A stretch of DNA of 64,000 nt, taken from positions 1,178,001 to 1,242,000 of the forward strand of contig OY762456.1 of assembly GCA_963665785.1 (NCBI GenBank), in the 5' to 3' direction. This DNA is from UBA7455 sp026713185 (lineage in GTDB: Bacteria; Pseudomonadota; Gammaproteobacteria; Pseudomonadales; Azotimanducaceae). The notes beneath the pieces were generated by a model that did no database searches, was not told the DNA's origin, and worked only from the letters and a program-made list of their open reading frames with translations. The position numbers and the translations under genes are program-made. Below are positions 43,367 through 52,591 of this stretch, one piece after another; the first letter of the stretch is position 1; each line of letters begins with the position of its first letter.

Positions 43367-44785
43367 ATGAAACGTATCTGTTTAATATGTATAACAATTT
43401 TTCTTACAGTCTGTACGACAACACTCGCTGGGGATGTCCAGAATGACAGTGGATCCATGTTCAGAGACTGCCGCGACTGTCCTGATATGGTTTGGCTTTC
43501 CGGGGGTACGTTTATCAAGGGATCACCCCAGGACGAAGAAGGTCGAAGCGAAGACTCAAGAAACCATGACGAAGACGACATGGTTGGCCCAGGTGGCTCG
43601 CAAGTGAGTGTGACCGTGCCTCCTTTTGCGCTTGGTGTATATGAAGTGACCAATAAACAATTCAGTGCATTTGTTGAGGACAGTGGTTACGAGATGCCAG
43701 GTGGCTGCATTGCAGACCTGCTTGGTGACGGTTCATGGGGCATTCATCCTGAAGCAGCCTGGAATAATACGGGGCAACCCTTTGAAGATGACTTTCCGGC
43801 ATCCTGTATAGACTGGAATGCAGCGACCGCATACACCCGGTGGCTCAGTCTCAAAACGGGTGCGAATTATCGATTGGCCACCGAGTCGGAATTCGAGTAT
43901 GCACTGCGTGCTGGATCCACTACCCGATACCACTTTGGCGATGATATTGAGGACTGGTGCCGGTATGGCAACGTGCCCGATGCCTCTTTTAATGCATTGT
44001 ATCCCGAAAAATTCACTACCCAATGTGATGATGGATATGATTCGTTAGCACCCGTTGGCCAGTTTGAACCGAATGGCTTTGGATTGTACGACATGACAGG
44101 CAATGTATGGGAATGGCTGCAGGATTGTTACGAGAATAGCTACGCCAATGTACCCACTGACGGCAGTGCCCTGGACAAGGAAGATTGCGATGCCAGGAGT
44201 CTACGGGGTGGTTCCTGGGGTTACGATTTACCAAGCCTGCGTTCTGCCGATAGAAGTGATGACCCTCCAGCGGCTACATATGACGGGATTGGATTCAGAG
44301 TGGCCAGGGATCTGGATGAGGATGTTGTTCTGGCGCCAGATTGGAATTTACGCGTGTATGACAATCGTGAATACGGATTTTCAATTCTCTACCCGACAAT
44401 GTACCAGGTTCTGGAGCCGGAAGGTGACATTTTATTTTCTACAGCTCGTGACAAATTCATGCCGAAAATGGACGTCAGTCTATCATCCGAACATACGTCA
44501 GCTTCTGTTGAAGAGTTAGTCCAGGTTTTAAGAGACAGGTTGGAAGGTGAAGGGAAGAAGATCGCCAGCACCCTGGCAACTCCGGTTACACTGGATAATG
44601 GTAAGACCGAGGCGGTCGAGATTGTGCTCGAATGGATGAATCCCGATTCTGACAGGCTGTTTCGTACTCTGAACTTGAGTGCTTCAAATGGCGTGCATCG
44701 TATTTTTGTCAATTTAAGCGAAAGGGCCAACTCAGACTGGTCGGATTTAAGGAAGCTGGCGTATACCCTGAGCACAAAAAATTAA
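43367..44785 (+). CDS. Secreted SUMF1-domain (FGE-like) protein with C-terminal extra domain
   Basis: The 472-aa product has a signal peptide (ICLICITIFLTVCTTTLAG) and a SUMF1 domain: MVWLSGGTFIKGSP, PFALGVYEVTNKQFSAFVEDSG, YRLATESEFEYALRAG, NGFGLYDMTGNVWEW and RSLRGGSWGY. Aerobic FGEs that mature sulfatases carry a C-terminal Cys pair near that last block; here it reads GYDLPSLRSADRSD with none, so sulfatase maturation is unlikely. From about 330 a second domain (DNREYGFSILYPTMYQV) resembles PsbP-like folds. Such SUMF1 proteins often act as binding or scaffold modules. Confidence 0.85.
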   Translation: MKRICLICITIFLTVCTTTLAGDVQNDSGSMFRDCRDCPDMVWLSGGTFIKGSPQDEEGRSEDSRNHDEDDMVGPGGSQVSVTVPPFALGVYEVTNKQFSAFVEDSGYEMPGGCIADLLGDGSWGIHPEAAWNNTGQPFEDDFPASCIDWNAATAYTRWLSLKTGANYRLATESEFEYALRAGSTTRYHFGDDIEDWCRYGNVPDASFNALYPEKFTTQCDDGYDSLAPVGQFEPNGFGLYDMTGNVWEWLQDCYENSYANVPTDGSALDKEDCDARSLRGGSWGYDLPSLRSADRSDDPPAATYDGIGFRVARDLDEDVVLAPDWNLRVYDNREYGFSILYPTMYQVLEPEGDILFSTARDKFMPKMDVSLSSEHTSASVEELVQVLRDRLEGEGKKIASTLATPVTLDNGKTEAVEIVLEWMNPDSDRLFRTLNLSASNGVHRIFVNLSERANSDWSDLRKLAYTLSTKN

Positions 44786-44829
44786 GTGACGATACCCTCC
44801 TTGAGAACCTTGAAGCCGGCAGTGGAATT

Positions 44830-44948
44830 CTATTCTTCGAATACTTTCAGGGCATCGTCATACTGCCCGGCATAGAATTTGCCATCTGCGACAATAAGAT
44901 TGTGGCGGTCGGCGCCGTCGATAAAGGTGCAACGTATCCGCTTCAGGT
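44830..44948 (-). pseudogene. Short C-terminal coding remnant
   Basis: A minus-strand frame ending TAG at 44830 reads LKRIRCTFIDGADRHNLIVADGKFYAGQYDDALKVFEE, too orderly to be random, and has no start. It overlaps the CMD-family gene stop. I do not recognise the parent protein. Confidence 0.3.
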
Positions 44949-45503
44949 TTTTCTGCCGAGTGAAAACATGCCGAAATCCTCGTCGTCACCGATCTCGCAG
45001 CCGCCAAGATTGGCGAAGCGTGAATTCAGCATGTAGGCACAGATAGCAAAAACGAGTTGCACAATTTGCTTGTTGGTAAAGATCTCAGCCATGGCAGTAA
45101 GTGTCTCTTCTGCAGGTTTGGCATCTATTGTGACTTCGGTTGTAAACCGTAGCACCAGCTTCTCTGTTTCGTCGAAGAGGTCCGATTGCACGTCGCCTGC
45201 GATGATTGCGTCCAGTTGCTCCTGGGTACCACCGCGTCTGATCATCGAGGCGCCGTGGTTGCCCCATTCATACGAGGAGTGGCTGAGTACGCTGGCGTGT
45301 ACCACGGCAATTTCCTTCAACAGCAAAGGCATGCCGTCTTCCTCTTCGCGCCAGACCGTCCCGTTGAATGCGGTATAAGTCTTAAAAGCTTCCGGTACGT
45401 GCGCCCAGACATGGAAAATAGCCAGATCAAATCTGTAGTTGTCCCATCTTTCTCTGAATTCCGGATCGACTTCGTCTTTAGAAATGAGTGGAATGTGTTT
45501 CAT
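44943..45503 (-). CDS. Carboxymuconolactone decarboxylase-family protein
   Basis: This 186-aa AhpD/CMD-like all-helical protein shows the family block LLLKEIAVVHASVLSHSSYEWGNHGASMIRRGGT. The redox-active CxxC of AhpD is absent (Ser in place of Cys), as in CMD-type or hydrolase-like members, and Glu/His of the proton relay remain. It is likely involved in aromatic or lactone breakdown, but the reaction is not determinable. It is divergent from the epimerase-like gene at 45622, with ~120 bp between for two promoters. Confidence 0.8.
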   Translation of the reverse strand: MKHIPLISKDEVDPEFRERWDNYRFDLAIFHVWAHVPEAFKTYTAFNGTVWREEEDGMPLLLKEIAVVHASVLSHSSYEWGNHGASMIRRGGTQEQLDAIIAGDVQSDLFDETEKLVLRFTTEVTIDAKPAEETLTAMAEIFTNKQIVQLVFAICAYMLNSRFANLGGCEIGDDEDFGMFSLGRKT

Positions 45504-45621
45504 ATAATCTCCAGTTATCTGCTTCAGGTAGGGGTAGCTTTAGTGTACCTGTTTCTTTCTGCTCTCGCTGTTTCCTGCAACTTTACGGTAGACTCAATCA
45601 TTTGGAAAAGGAATAAACACC

Positions 45622-46725
45622 ATGACATCAATCTCAGGACCCTCCGATGGCCCCGTTGCCGTGACCGGCGCCTCGGGTTTCGTCGGCTCACACGTTGTCA
45701 AGAACCTCGTCGAACACGGCTACAACGTGCACGCCTGCCTGCGGGACTCAAGCCGCGAGGACAAAACCTCCTACCTGCTGGATATCGACAAAAAAGGCCC
45801 GGGCAGCGTCAAGCTCTTCTCCTGCGATCTGTACAAAGCCGCGGATGGCGAATACGACGAGGCGTTTGCAGGTTGTTCTGCAGTATTTCACGTTGCTGCG
45901 GATATCGGTACTGACGCGGCCACCTATGGCCGCCTGCCTCCCCAACAACTGTACCAGGGTCTGGTCGACATGACTCTCGCTATCCTCGAATCGTGCAGGA
46001 AAGTCGGCACCGTGAAACGGGTGATTTACACGTCCTCCACGGCCGCTGTGTTAGGTCCGGGCGCCCCCGATCGGCCTTTGAATTATGTATACACAGAAGA
46101 CGACTGGTCAGGCGGCAGCTACGAAACCCTCGAGGAACGACATATGGGTGAAGATGGCAAAACACTCTGGACAAGTGAGACGCGCGCATACTCCAAGGGC
46201 AAGGTGGATGCCGAGAAAGCCGGTTACGCCTTTGGCATCGAGACCGGCATCGATGTCATTTCCATATGCCCCTGGCACGTCTTCGGGCCGTTGCTCGGTG
46301 TTCCGCATGACTCGGAGATGGTGTTTCAGCATCGCCTCGGCCTTGCGCTCAAGGGCGAAAGCGAGGTGGAAAGAAGCAGAGGTAACATATTGTGGAACAT
46401 CATTGATGTACGCGACATTGCGGAGAGCCAGCGACTGGCTGCGGAAAGCGACGTTGCCACCAATGGCTCGAGATATTGTCTGGTGGCCCATGACAAATCC
46501 GGCGAACTGCCAGCCAATGAATTTCTCGACATGCTGCAGGAACTGTTTCCCGACCACAATGTCTGTGGCGGCTATCGGCCGGAGCCGACTGATCAACGCA
46601 ACCGGGCCAGTTGTATGAAGACGATAAAAGAGCTCGGTTTAAAGCCCCATGATGTCAGGGACACATTGCGCGATACCGGTAATTCGCTCATCGAACTGGG
46701 AAGAGTACCCCCAGCGGTTAAGTAA
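45622..46725 (+). CDS. NAD(P)-dependent epimerase/dihydroflavonol reductase-like protein
   Basis: This 367-aa extended SDR has the cofactor-binding VTGASGFVGSHVV, acidic FSCDL, AVFHVAA, the catalytic YTSSTAAVLG (Ser/Thr) and a RAYSKGKVDAEKAG Tyr-x-x-x-Lys. It resembles dihydroflavonol-4-reductase/aldehyde-reductase proteins. An AAAAGGA site lies 10 bp before the ATG. The substrate is unknown. Confidence 0.88.
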   Translation: MTSISGPSDGPVAVTGASGFVGSHVVKNLVEHGYNVHACLRDSSREDKTSYLLDIDKKGPGSVKLFSCDLYKAADGEYDEAFAGCSAVFHVAADIGTDAATYGRLPPQQLYQGLVDMTLAILESCRKVGTVKRVIYTSSTAAVLGPGAPDRPLNYVYTEDDWSGGSYETLEERHMGEDGKTLWTSETRAYSKGKVDAEKAGYAFGIETGIDVISICPWHVFGPLLGVPHDSEMVFQHRLGLALKGESEVERSRGNILWNIIDVRDIAESQRLAAESDVATNGSRYCLVAHDKSGELPANEFLDMLQELFPDHNVCGGYRPEPTDQRNRASCMKTIKELGLKPHDVRDTLRDTGNSLIELGRVPPAVK

Positions 46726-46799
46726 AAAGGAGCAGAGTTCAGAAAATGCCGGATCTACATTCAACATTCGACAGTATAACTGCCTGAATCGGACTACAA

Positions 46800-49259
46800 A
46801 TGCGCAGATTCACACTCGCTGTTATGGTCATATCGGTTGCAGCCCCTTTGTACGCGACAGAGCAGGATGAGAAGGACAGCAGTATTGAGGAGATCGTGGT
46901 TACCGTCGATCTCGACAGTCTGCCAGACGATGATGTGCGTTCCATGTTCGGATTCAACAAATCCCTTCTGGAGACACCAAGGTCGGCTTCTTCGGTCAGC
47001 GAGGAAATGATGGATCGCTTCATTGTGCGCGATATCGACGAGATGATAGCTCTGGCGCCGGGCAGCTTTACGCAGTCCTTTTTCGGCGTCGCCGGCACGC
47101 TGGACATTCGGGGCACCCCGGGGGAGACGTACTTTCGTGGTGTGAGAAGGCTCGATAATCCGGGCAACTACCCAACACCGTTAGGCGCCTCCAGTCGTGT
47201 CGATATTGTGCGTGGGCCGGCATCGCCAATCCATGGTCCATCCAAAATCGGTGGCTATATCAACTTCAATCCCAAGTCTGCACGTATCGAAGAGAGTGGA
47301 GAGTTCATAACCGAGGCTACGGGCGCCATCGGAGTTGACATCGGTTCCTGGGACAGGCGTGTGGTCAGTGCGGAACAGGGCGGACCAGGACAGATTGGCG
47401 ACCAGGATTTTGGCTACTGGCTGTATGGACTGGTCGAGGACTCCGGCAGCTACTACCGCGACAGCGACGTCGAGCAGAAACTCCTGCAGATTTCTTTTGA
47501 TCTGGATGTCGGAAACGTTCAATTTCAGTTTGGTGGCATGTATCACGATTTTTCCGGAAATCAGATTGCCGGCTGGAACCGGCTTACCCAGGACCTGGTG
47601 GACTATGGCACATATATCACCGGTTTACCCCGCGGTCTGGATGCTGATGGCGACGGTTACATCTCACATTCGGAGTTTGACCTTGATGGAGACGGGTTCA
47701 CAGACTTCAACCCATTCGCGGCCGGTCTGGTTCCGGGTGGAACATCGCCTCTGGAACCCCAGGGGCCGTTTCCCGATAGTTGCGCAATCGGCACAACGCC
47801 TGTTTTCGATTGTCATGCCGACTTGCTCGCACTGGAATCTGTTGGCGCCGCACAGATTACTGGCGATCTGGTGCTGGTGGGTCCGGATGACCTTCTTCTG
47901 AACGACGTAACAACGCTCTATTTCGATGCGATCCTCTCAACTGTCGGACAATGGGAGTGGCGTAACCAGGCGTTCTACGAGGCCTACAACAATCTGAATG
48001 AGAACGACTACGGCTTCTCCCAGTTCCACGATTCGTGGGTGTTCGAAGACAAGCTTGTCATCGCCAACGAGTTCTATGGTAACGATGTGCGCGCCGCCGT
48101 GCAGATATCGCCTTCGCTGCGCGTGACCAGATTCAGTCATGGTGATGACTACACAAACGAGTACTTCGACCGGAGGGATCTCACCTTACCCCCTAGTGCT
48201 CTGGCACGGCGATTGCTGTCGACCCGAATCGACGACGACTATACCGAGTACTACATTGGCAAAACCGTGGATTTTGGTATTGCACTGCTGGTCGATCTGG
48301 ACTGGAGGCGTATCAATATCCTGGCGGGTGTACGCTACGACGCCATCGAGCTCGAAAGCCGACAGCCGGTGGACAAGTTACTGTTACCGAGTGCCAATAA
48401 CCTCTGCCTGGATACATCTTGTGTTGTTGCCCAGTCAGCGGACGAAGTCGACGGTGTTTCGTGGACATTGAGTTTGAGCTATGCAGTTGCCGGATTAGTT
48501 CCCTACATCACCGCTTCGCGGCAGGCGACTATCATAGCCGGACAGGGTGCGGAGGTTGCAACAGCCAGTATTGCCGATGGCGCCGCGTTCGACGATTCCA
48601 CGCTGCTGGAATTTGGCATCAAGGGTAGCATGCTCGACGACAAACTTTATTTTGCACTGGCTACCTACGAACAGGAACGCACAGACTACTCAGCTCAACA
48701 AACTGTAACCAACCAGGCCAGCCGTACCCAGGGCATGGAGTTCGAATTACGGTGGGTGGTGACTGATCAGATGCTGGTGACGCTGGGATATTCCCACATC
48801 GAAGTGGTCAACCTGAATACATTGCAGGCAGGTGAGCGGTTCAGCTTCATTGGCGCCGACGATGTGCCCGGAATCCCGCCGCAATCGTTCTACGGCGGTG
48901 GTTTGATCGGGTCAGTGGTTCGACCTGGAACCCAGGGAGCCCGGCGTGCCGGCATACCTGAGAAAATCTGGTCTATAACAGGTACTTACAACTTTGGACG
49001 CGGATTTGCCGCCAGCGCCAGCGTCGTAGACGTGACTGCCACACCATCCGGCTTCTCCGGTTCGGTGGTCTTGCCTGCGTATACCCTGGTCAACGCCGGC
49101 CTGGTATTCGAAACGGGTAACTGGGTAGTCAGCGCGACAGCCAAGAACCTGACTGACGAGCGTTACTTTCGGGCTAACTTCCCGAACCTGTTTGGTGGTG
49201 TCGTGGTGCTGCCCGAGTTGCCGCGCCACTTCGCGGCGCGCCTCCAGTACCAGTGGTAA
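46800..49259 (+). CDS. TonB-dependent outer-membrane receptor with EF-hand-like loop
   Basis: The 819-aa receptor has a signal peptide (LAVMVISVAAPLYA), a TonB-box-like EEIVVTVD segment, a plug domain (LETPRSASSVSEEMMDRF, DIRGTPGETYFRGVRRL, RVDIVRGPASPIHG) and a beta-barrel that ends in FAARLQYQW. An extracellular-loop region (about 272-300) contains DADGDGYISHSEFDLDGDGF, two EF-hand-like calcium sites in tandem, which is unusual in TonB receptors. Its substrate is unknown. It probably serves the downstream catabolic cluster (49339-52591), which follows on the same strand. Confidence 0.92.
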   Translation: MRRFTLAVMVISVAAPLYATEQDEKDSSIEEIVVTVDLDSLPDDDVRSMFGFNKSLLETPRSASSVSEEMMDRFIVRDIDEMIALAPGSFTQSFFGVAGTLDIRGTPGETYFRGVRRLDNPGNYPTPLGASSRVDIVRGPASPIHGPSKIGGYINFNPKSARIEESGEFITEATGAIGVDIGSWDRRVVSAEQGGPGQIGDQDFGYWLYGLVEDSGSYYRDSDVEQKLLQISFDLDVGNVQFQFGGMYHDFSGNQIAGWNRLTQDLVDYGTYITGLPRGLDADGDGYISHSEFDLDGDGFTDFNPFAAGLVPGGTSPLEPQGPFPDSCAIGTTPVFDCHADLLALESVGAAQITGDLVLVGPDDLLLNDVTTLYFDAILSTVGQWEWRNQAFYEAYNNLNENDYGFSQFHDSWVFEDKLVIANEFYGNDVRAAVQISPSLRVTRFSHGDDYTNEYFDRRDLTLPPSALARRLLSTRIDDDYTEYYIGKTVDFGIALLVDLDWRRINILAGVRYDAIELESRQPVDKLLLPSANNLCLDTSCVVAQSADEVDGVSWTLSLSYAVAGLVPYITASRQATIIAGQGAEVATASIADGAAFDDSTLLEFGIKGSMLDDKLYFALATYEQERTDYSAQQTVTNQASRTQGMEFELRWVVTDQMLVTLGYSHIEVVNLNTLQAGERFSFIGADDVPGIPPQSFYGGGLIGSVVRPGTQGARRAGIPEKIWSITGTYNFGRGFAASASVVDVTATPSGFSGSVVLPAYTLVNAGLVFETGNWVVSATAKNLTDERYFRANFPNLFGGVVVLPELPRHFAARLQYQW

Positions 49260-49338
49260 CACTTGACTCTGACCCATCACTATTGACGACCCCCGGAACA
49301 CTGGTAACATAGCGACCTTGACCTAACACGTATATTCC

Positions 49339-50379
49339 ATGTCAGAAGCACAGTCAATCCACGAAGTTCAAGATGATCTGTTAGAGGCCATGGACTTCTG
49401 TTATGAACAAGGCTGGACTGATGGACTGCCCGTTGTGCCCCCGGAAGAAAGCCGCGTAGAAGCCATGATGGCGATGGAAGGCAGACCTGCAGAAACCGTC
49501 CTGGCGCATCACCCGGCAACCGGACTGGAGTTGACCGTTCACGCCGCAGCGGTAAACGCTGTGATGGCAGGTTGTCTGCCCGATTACTTCCCGGTAATTG
49601 TGGCGGCATTCGAGGCGATGGATCGCGAACCGTTCAATTTCCACGGCAGCACAGTCAGTACAGGCGGCTCAGGCCACCTGCTGATTGTCAGCGGACCAAT
49701 TGTCGATGAAATCGGCATGAACGCGGGAGTCAACCTTTTTGGCCCCGGCAATCGTGCTAACGCGACAATCGGCCGCACCATTCGACTGACGCTTATGAAC
49801 GTGTTCAAGATCGTTCCGGGAATCGCCGACAAGTCGACTCAGGGGAACCCCGGGAAATACAGCTTTTGCATTGCTGAACGGGCAGATAAGAATCCATGGC
49901 CATTGTTGTGCGAGGAGTTCGGATATCCAGAAGGGGTCAGTTCGGTCACTGTATTCGCGGGCGCCGGGTTCTGCAATGTGGAAAACCATGGCGGCAATAC
50001 GCCGGAAGCCATTCTGGAAACCATGGCCGATGCCATGGCCAACTACGGCTGTATCAGTGCGGGACAAAGTGTGGTTATATTCTCCCCGGAGCACGTCGAG
50101 ATTGTTGTCCGAAGCGGCTGGACGAAAGGAGATGTCAGGAAATATCTGTTCGAACAGGCGAAGCAGCCCAGAACGGTCATGGAACGACTTGGAAAGATCC
50201 AGAGAACAAATGACAAGCAGGACAGACAGGACATCCACCGTGGACTTGAGCCAGACGATATCCTCGTCACTGTGGGCGGTGGCGATGCTGGTGGTCATTC
50301 GTGTTTTATACCGTCCTGGAGTCGCGGCAGGGGCTCCATCATGCAGACGCAGTCCATCGGCGTATGCATAGATTGCTGA
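49339..50379 (+). CDS. Conserved protein encoded next to the UGSC selenoprotein
   Basis: This 346-aa soluble protein has no signal peptide. I do not know a biochemical function. Conserved-looking blocks are WTDGLPVVPPEESRVEAMM, HPATGLELTVHAAAVNAVMAGC, GSTVSTGGSGHLLIVSGP, RIGRTIRLTLMNVF-like and GSIMQTQSIGVCIDC at the C-terminus. It lies 23 bp upstream of the selenoprotein gene and is probably its functional partner. The C-terminal cysteines (CIDC) could be redox-active with the selenocysteine. No known fold could be assigned by eye. Confidence 0.75.
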   Translation: MSEAQSIHEVQDDLLEAMDFCYEQGWTDGLPVVPPEESRVEAMMAMEGRPAETVLAHHPATGLELTVHAAAVNAVMAGCLPDYFPVIVAAFEAMDREPFNFHGSTVSTGGSGHLLIVSGPIVDEIGMNAGVNLFGPGNRANATIGRTIRLTLMNVFKIVPGIADKSTQGNPGKYSFCIAERADKNPWPLLCEEFGYPEGVSSVTVFAGAGFCNVENHGGNTPEAILETMADAMANYGCISAGQSVVIFSPEHVEIVVRSGWTKGDVRKYLFEQAKQPRTVMERLGKIQRTNDKQDRQDIHRGLEPDDILVTVGGGDAGGHSCFIPSWSRGRGSIMQTQSIGVCIDC

Positions 50380-50402
50380 GCCTTTAGTACAAGAGAGTAA
50401 CC

Positions 50403-50921
50403 ATGAAGCTAGTTGATCCAACAATCCCCGCCAACATTCAGGAATCGCAAAGGGCTCCGACACTCACCAGTCTGGATGGCCTGACCATAGGCCTGTTGTG
50501 GAACCAGAAAGTCAACGGTGACAAACTACTGACGGAGACCGCGGCATTATTAAAGTCACGGTTCGGCGGCAGGGTTTTGCCGATGAGGGTCAAGGGTAAC
50601 GCCGGTGCACCTGCTCCGTCGGATATACTGACCAATCTCTCGCCGGAGTGCGATTACCTGATTACCGCATCAGGAGACTGAGGAAGTTGCTCGACGTGCA
50701 GTTTGCACGACGGTATCACCTTTGAGCAGACCGGTAAACGGGCTGTGGTCCTGTGTACCTCGCCATTCGAAGTCACAGCCAGGAACATGGCGCGCATGTT
50801 AGGCTTGCCCGACTATCCCTTTGCTCTTCTGGACCATCCGCTTGGCAGCCTGACGCACGACGAGATCAGAAGGCGTGCGGAAACTGCCTGTGATCAGGCA
50901 ATCGAAATCCTGACGAGTTGA
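50403..50921 (+). CDS. UGSC-family selenoprotein (in-frame UGA)
   Basis: A 172-residue protein is read through TGA at 50679-50681 (codon 93): ...LITASGD-Sec-GSCSTCSLHDGITFEQTGKRAVVL... The motif U-G-S-C, with a further Cys three residues on, defines the UGSC family of selenoproteins first noted in marine metagenomes. Both sides of the TGA are in one frame and continuous in domain character, and a SECIS-like hairpin follows at the correct distance. Without Sec insertion only a 92-aa piece would form. The protein is probably a redox enzyme; its function is unknown. Confidence 0.88.
50679..50715 (+). promoter_or_regulatory. Bacterial SECIS-like element after the UGA
   Basis: CGTGCA (50695-50700), loop GTT (50701-50703) and TGCACG (50704-50709) form a 6-bp stem with a G as first loop base, about 20 nt after the UGA. 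Distance (16-37 nt) and a G early in a small loop are the published bSECIS rules for SelB-dependent UGA decoding. Confidence 0.75.
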
Positions 50922-50926
50922 ATCGA

Positions 50927-51376
50927 ATGACAGAAATGCCGGACATCGAAAAATTGCGATCCGAGTTTCTGGACCTGGAATTCGATCGTACCGGCTTTGT
51001 CATCGAAGCAGATAGATCTGTCAATGTGGCTGCAGCCTTTGGTGAGACTAGAACAGAGTTTATAGACCCGTCACACCCGAATTTTCAGGCGTGCCTGCCC
51101 ATACTCGCCAGTCTGGCATCAGGACGTCGACTCCCCATCGACTTTCCGTCACTGGGCGGAATATCCATGGATGGCGGTAAAGCAGTGAGCAGTTTGGCGC
51201 CTGTCCGGTGCGGTGTGCCCCTGACCGGTCGAACCCATCTGCACGATATATATGCCAAGAGTGGGCGTTCCGGCACAATGGTATTCCTGGTGTCCCGCAT
51301 GCAACTCTACGATGATGCCGGCAACCACCTGGCGAGCACTGATTCACGGCAGGTGATTCGGGAGAGACCGGCATGA
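50927..51376 (+). CDS. FAS1-like/MaoC N-terminal dehydratase
   Basis: This 149-aa protein (ATG 50927) has the hot-dog fold of the N-terminal half of two-subunit enoyl-CoA hydratases: LDLEFDRTGFVIEADRSVNVAAAFGET, then FPSLGGISMDGGKAV, FLVSRMQLYDD. It overlaps the next gene by 4 bp, so the two halves probably form a heterodimeric R-specific hydratase. The CoA substrate is unknown. Confidence 0.7.
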   Translation: MTEMPDIEKLRSEFLDLEFDRTGFVIEADRSVNVAAAFGETRTEFIDPSHPNFQACLPILASLASGRRLPIDFPSLGGISMDGGKAVSSLAPVRCGVPLTGRTHLHDIYAKSGRSGTMVFLVSRMQLYDDAGNHLASTDSRQVIRERPA

Positions 51377-51792
51377 CTGTGCAGGTACTTTCCGATGTGG
51401 AATTCGGGATGGATCTACCCGATGTTGAACCTGATACTTCACTGGAAGCAACACGTCGCTTTGCCGAAGCTGTTGGTTATTCCGGTGGAGGCCGTTTCGA
51501 GGATCATGACAAGGCGCGTGCTCAGGGCCTGCCCGGTGCACTGGCGCCAGGCATTATGGGAATGGGGTTGCTGACTAAAATGATCCACGAATGGGCGCCG
51601 ATGGGTACGATCAAACAGATCGATACAGTATTCAGGGCGCCGATGCTGGCGGACCATGAACATATCGTCAGCGCCGTGGTTACCGATATTGATGAAGATA
51701 AGAATGAGGTGATACTCGATCTCTCCATCAAGAACAAACAGAACGAAACACGTGTCTTTGGCACAGCAACGGTGACCCTGCCCGGGTCCTGA
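51373..51792 (+). CDS. MaoC-like dehydratase
   Basis: This 139-aa hot-dog dehydratase contains the family's hydratase-2 segment around AQGLPGALAPGIMGMGLL and a helix with DHEHIVSAVVTDID. The overlap with the preceding gene (ATGA) indicates coupled translation and a paired complex. Confidence 0.8.
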   Translation: MTVQVLSDVEFGMDLPDVEPDTSLEATRRFAEAVGYSGGGRFEDHDKARAQGLPGALAPGIMGMGLLTKMIHEWAPMGTIKQIDTVFRAPMLADHEHIVSAVVTDIDEDKNEVILDLSIKNKQNETRVFGTATVTLPGS

Positions 51793-51841
51793 TCACTGAA
51801 TTAACCATGGCGCCACCCCAGCACATGAGAGGAACGTTAGT

Positions 51842-52591
51842 ATGTACGAATTGAACGGTAAGATTTCGGTTGTCACAGGCGCCAGCCGGGGTATTGGCGA
51901 AGCGAGCGCACGAGCGCTGGACGCCGCTGGTGCTCGCGTGGTCCTCAGTGGGCGCACTCTGTCAGATCTGGAGCGGGTGGCTGCCGACCTTAAAAACGAT
52001 CCGGTAATCCTGGAAGCTGATCTTTCTCCTCCCCGTGCCGGTACGGCTCTTGCGCAACGTGTACTGGATACGGTCGGTGGCGTCGACATTCTGGTCAACA
52101 ATGCCGGTATACCCATGCGGCGTAAACCGGATGAAGTTACCGAAGAAGACTTTGACCTGGTGTTCTCGATCAATGTCCGTTCCCTGTTAATGCTCACGCT
52201 GGGTCTGGGACCCGGCATGATCGAGCGTGGTGGCGGCTCGGTTATCAACATCTCTTCCATTGCCAGTCTGCGCGGTCCCATAGGCAGGGTTGCTTATGCG
52301 GGCACCAAGGGAGCGGTGGATGCCATGACCCGTGCTTTGGCTGCGGACTGGGGACCCCAGGGAATTCGGGTAAACGCAATCTGTCCAGGTCTGATCACGA
52401 CGGCAATCTGGGAAGACAACCGCCGGAATATTCCGGGACTTATCGAGAACCTGGAAGAAATGATCTCACTCAAACGTTGGGGCGATGGCGCCGATGTTGC
52501 AGACGTGGTGCTTTTCTTTGCGTCCAATGCTTCGCGCTACATAACGGGTGAAGTCGTGGCAGTGGACGGTGGTATGGCGCATGTGAATTAG
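51842..52591 (+). CDS. Classical short-chain dehydrogenase/reductase
   Basis: This 249-aa FabG-like oxidoreductase has an intact TGASRGIGEA, NNAG, INISSIAS Ser and YAGTKGAVDAMTRA (Tyr-x-x-x-Lys), and ends YITGEVVAVDGG. Following two hot-dog hydratases, it would oxidise the 3-hydroxyacyl product. It is therefore the third catabolic step in a cluster that starts with the selenoprotein. A GAGAGGAACG site precedes the ATG. Confidence 0.9.
   Translation: MYELNGKISVVTGASRGIGEASARALDAAGARVVLSGRTLSDLERVAADLKNDPVILEADLSPPRAGTALAQRVLDTVGGVDILVNNAGIPMRRKPDEVTEEDFDLVFSINVRSLLMLTLGLGPGMIERGGGSVINISSIASLRGPIGRVAYAGTKGAVDAMTRALAADWGPQGIRVNAICPGLITTAIWEDNRRNIPGLIENLEEMISLKRWGDGADVADVVLFFASNASRYITGEVVAVDGGMAHVN

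Noticed and set aside
49669..50463. 264-codon minus-strand frame
   Set aside because: It is the shadow of the UGSC partner gene, with low-complexity, non-family sequence.
50682..50921. UGA read as a plain stop with two separate genes
   Set aside because: The frame is continuous, the motif is UGSC, and a bSECIS-like hairpin sits 20 nt downstream.
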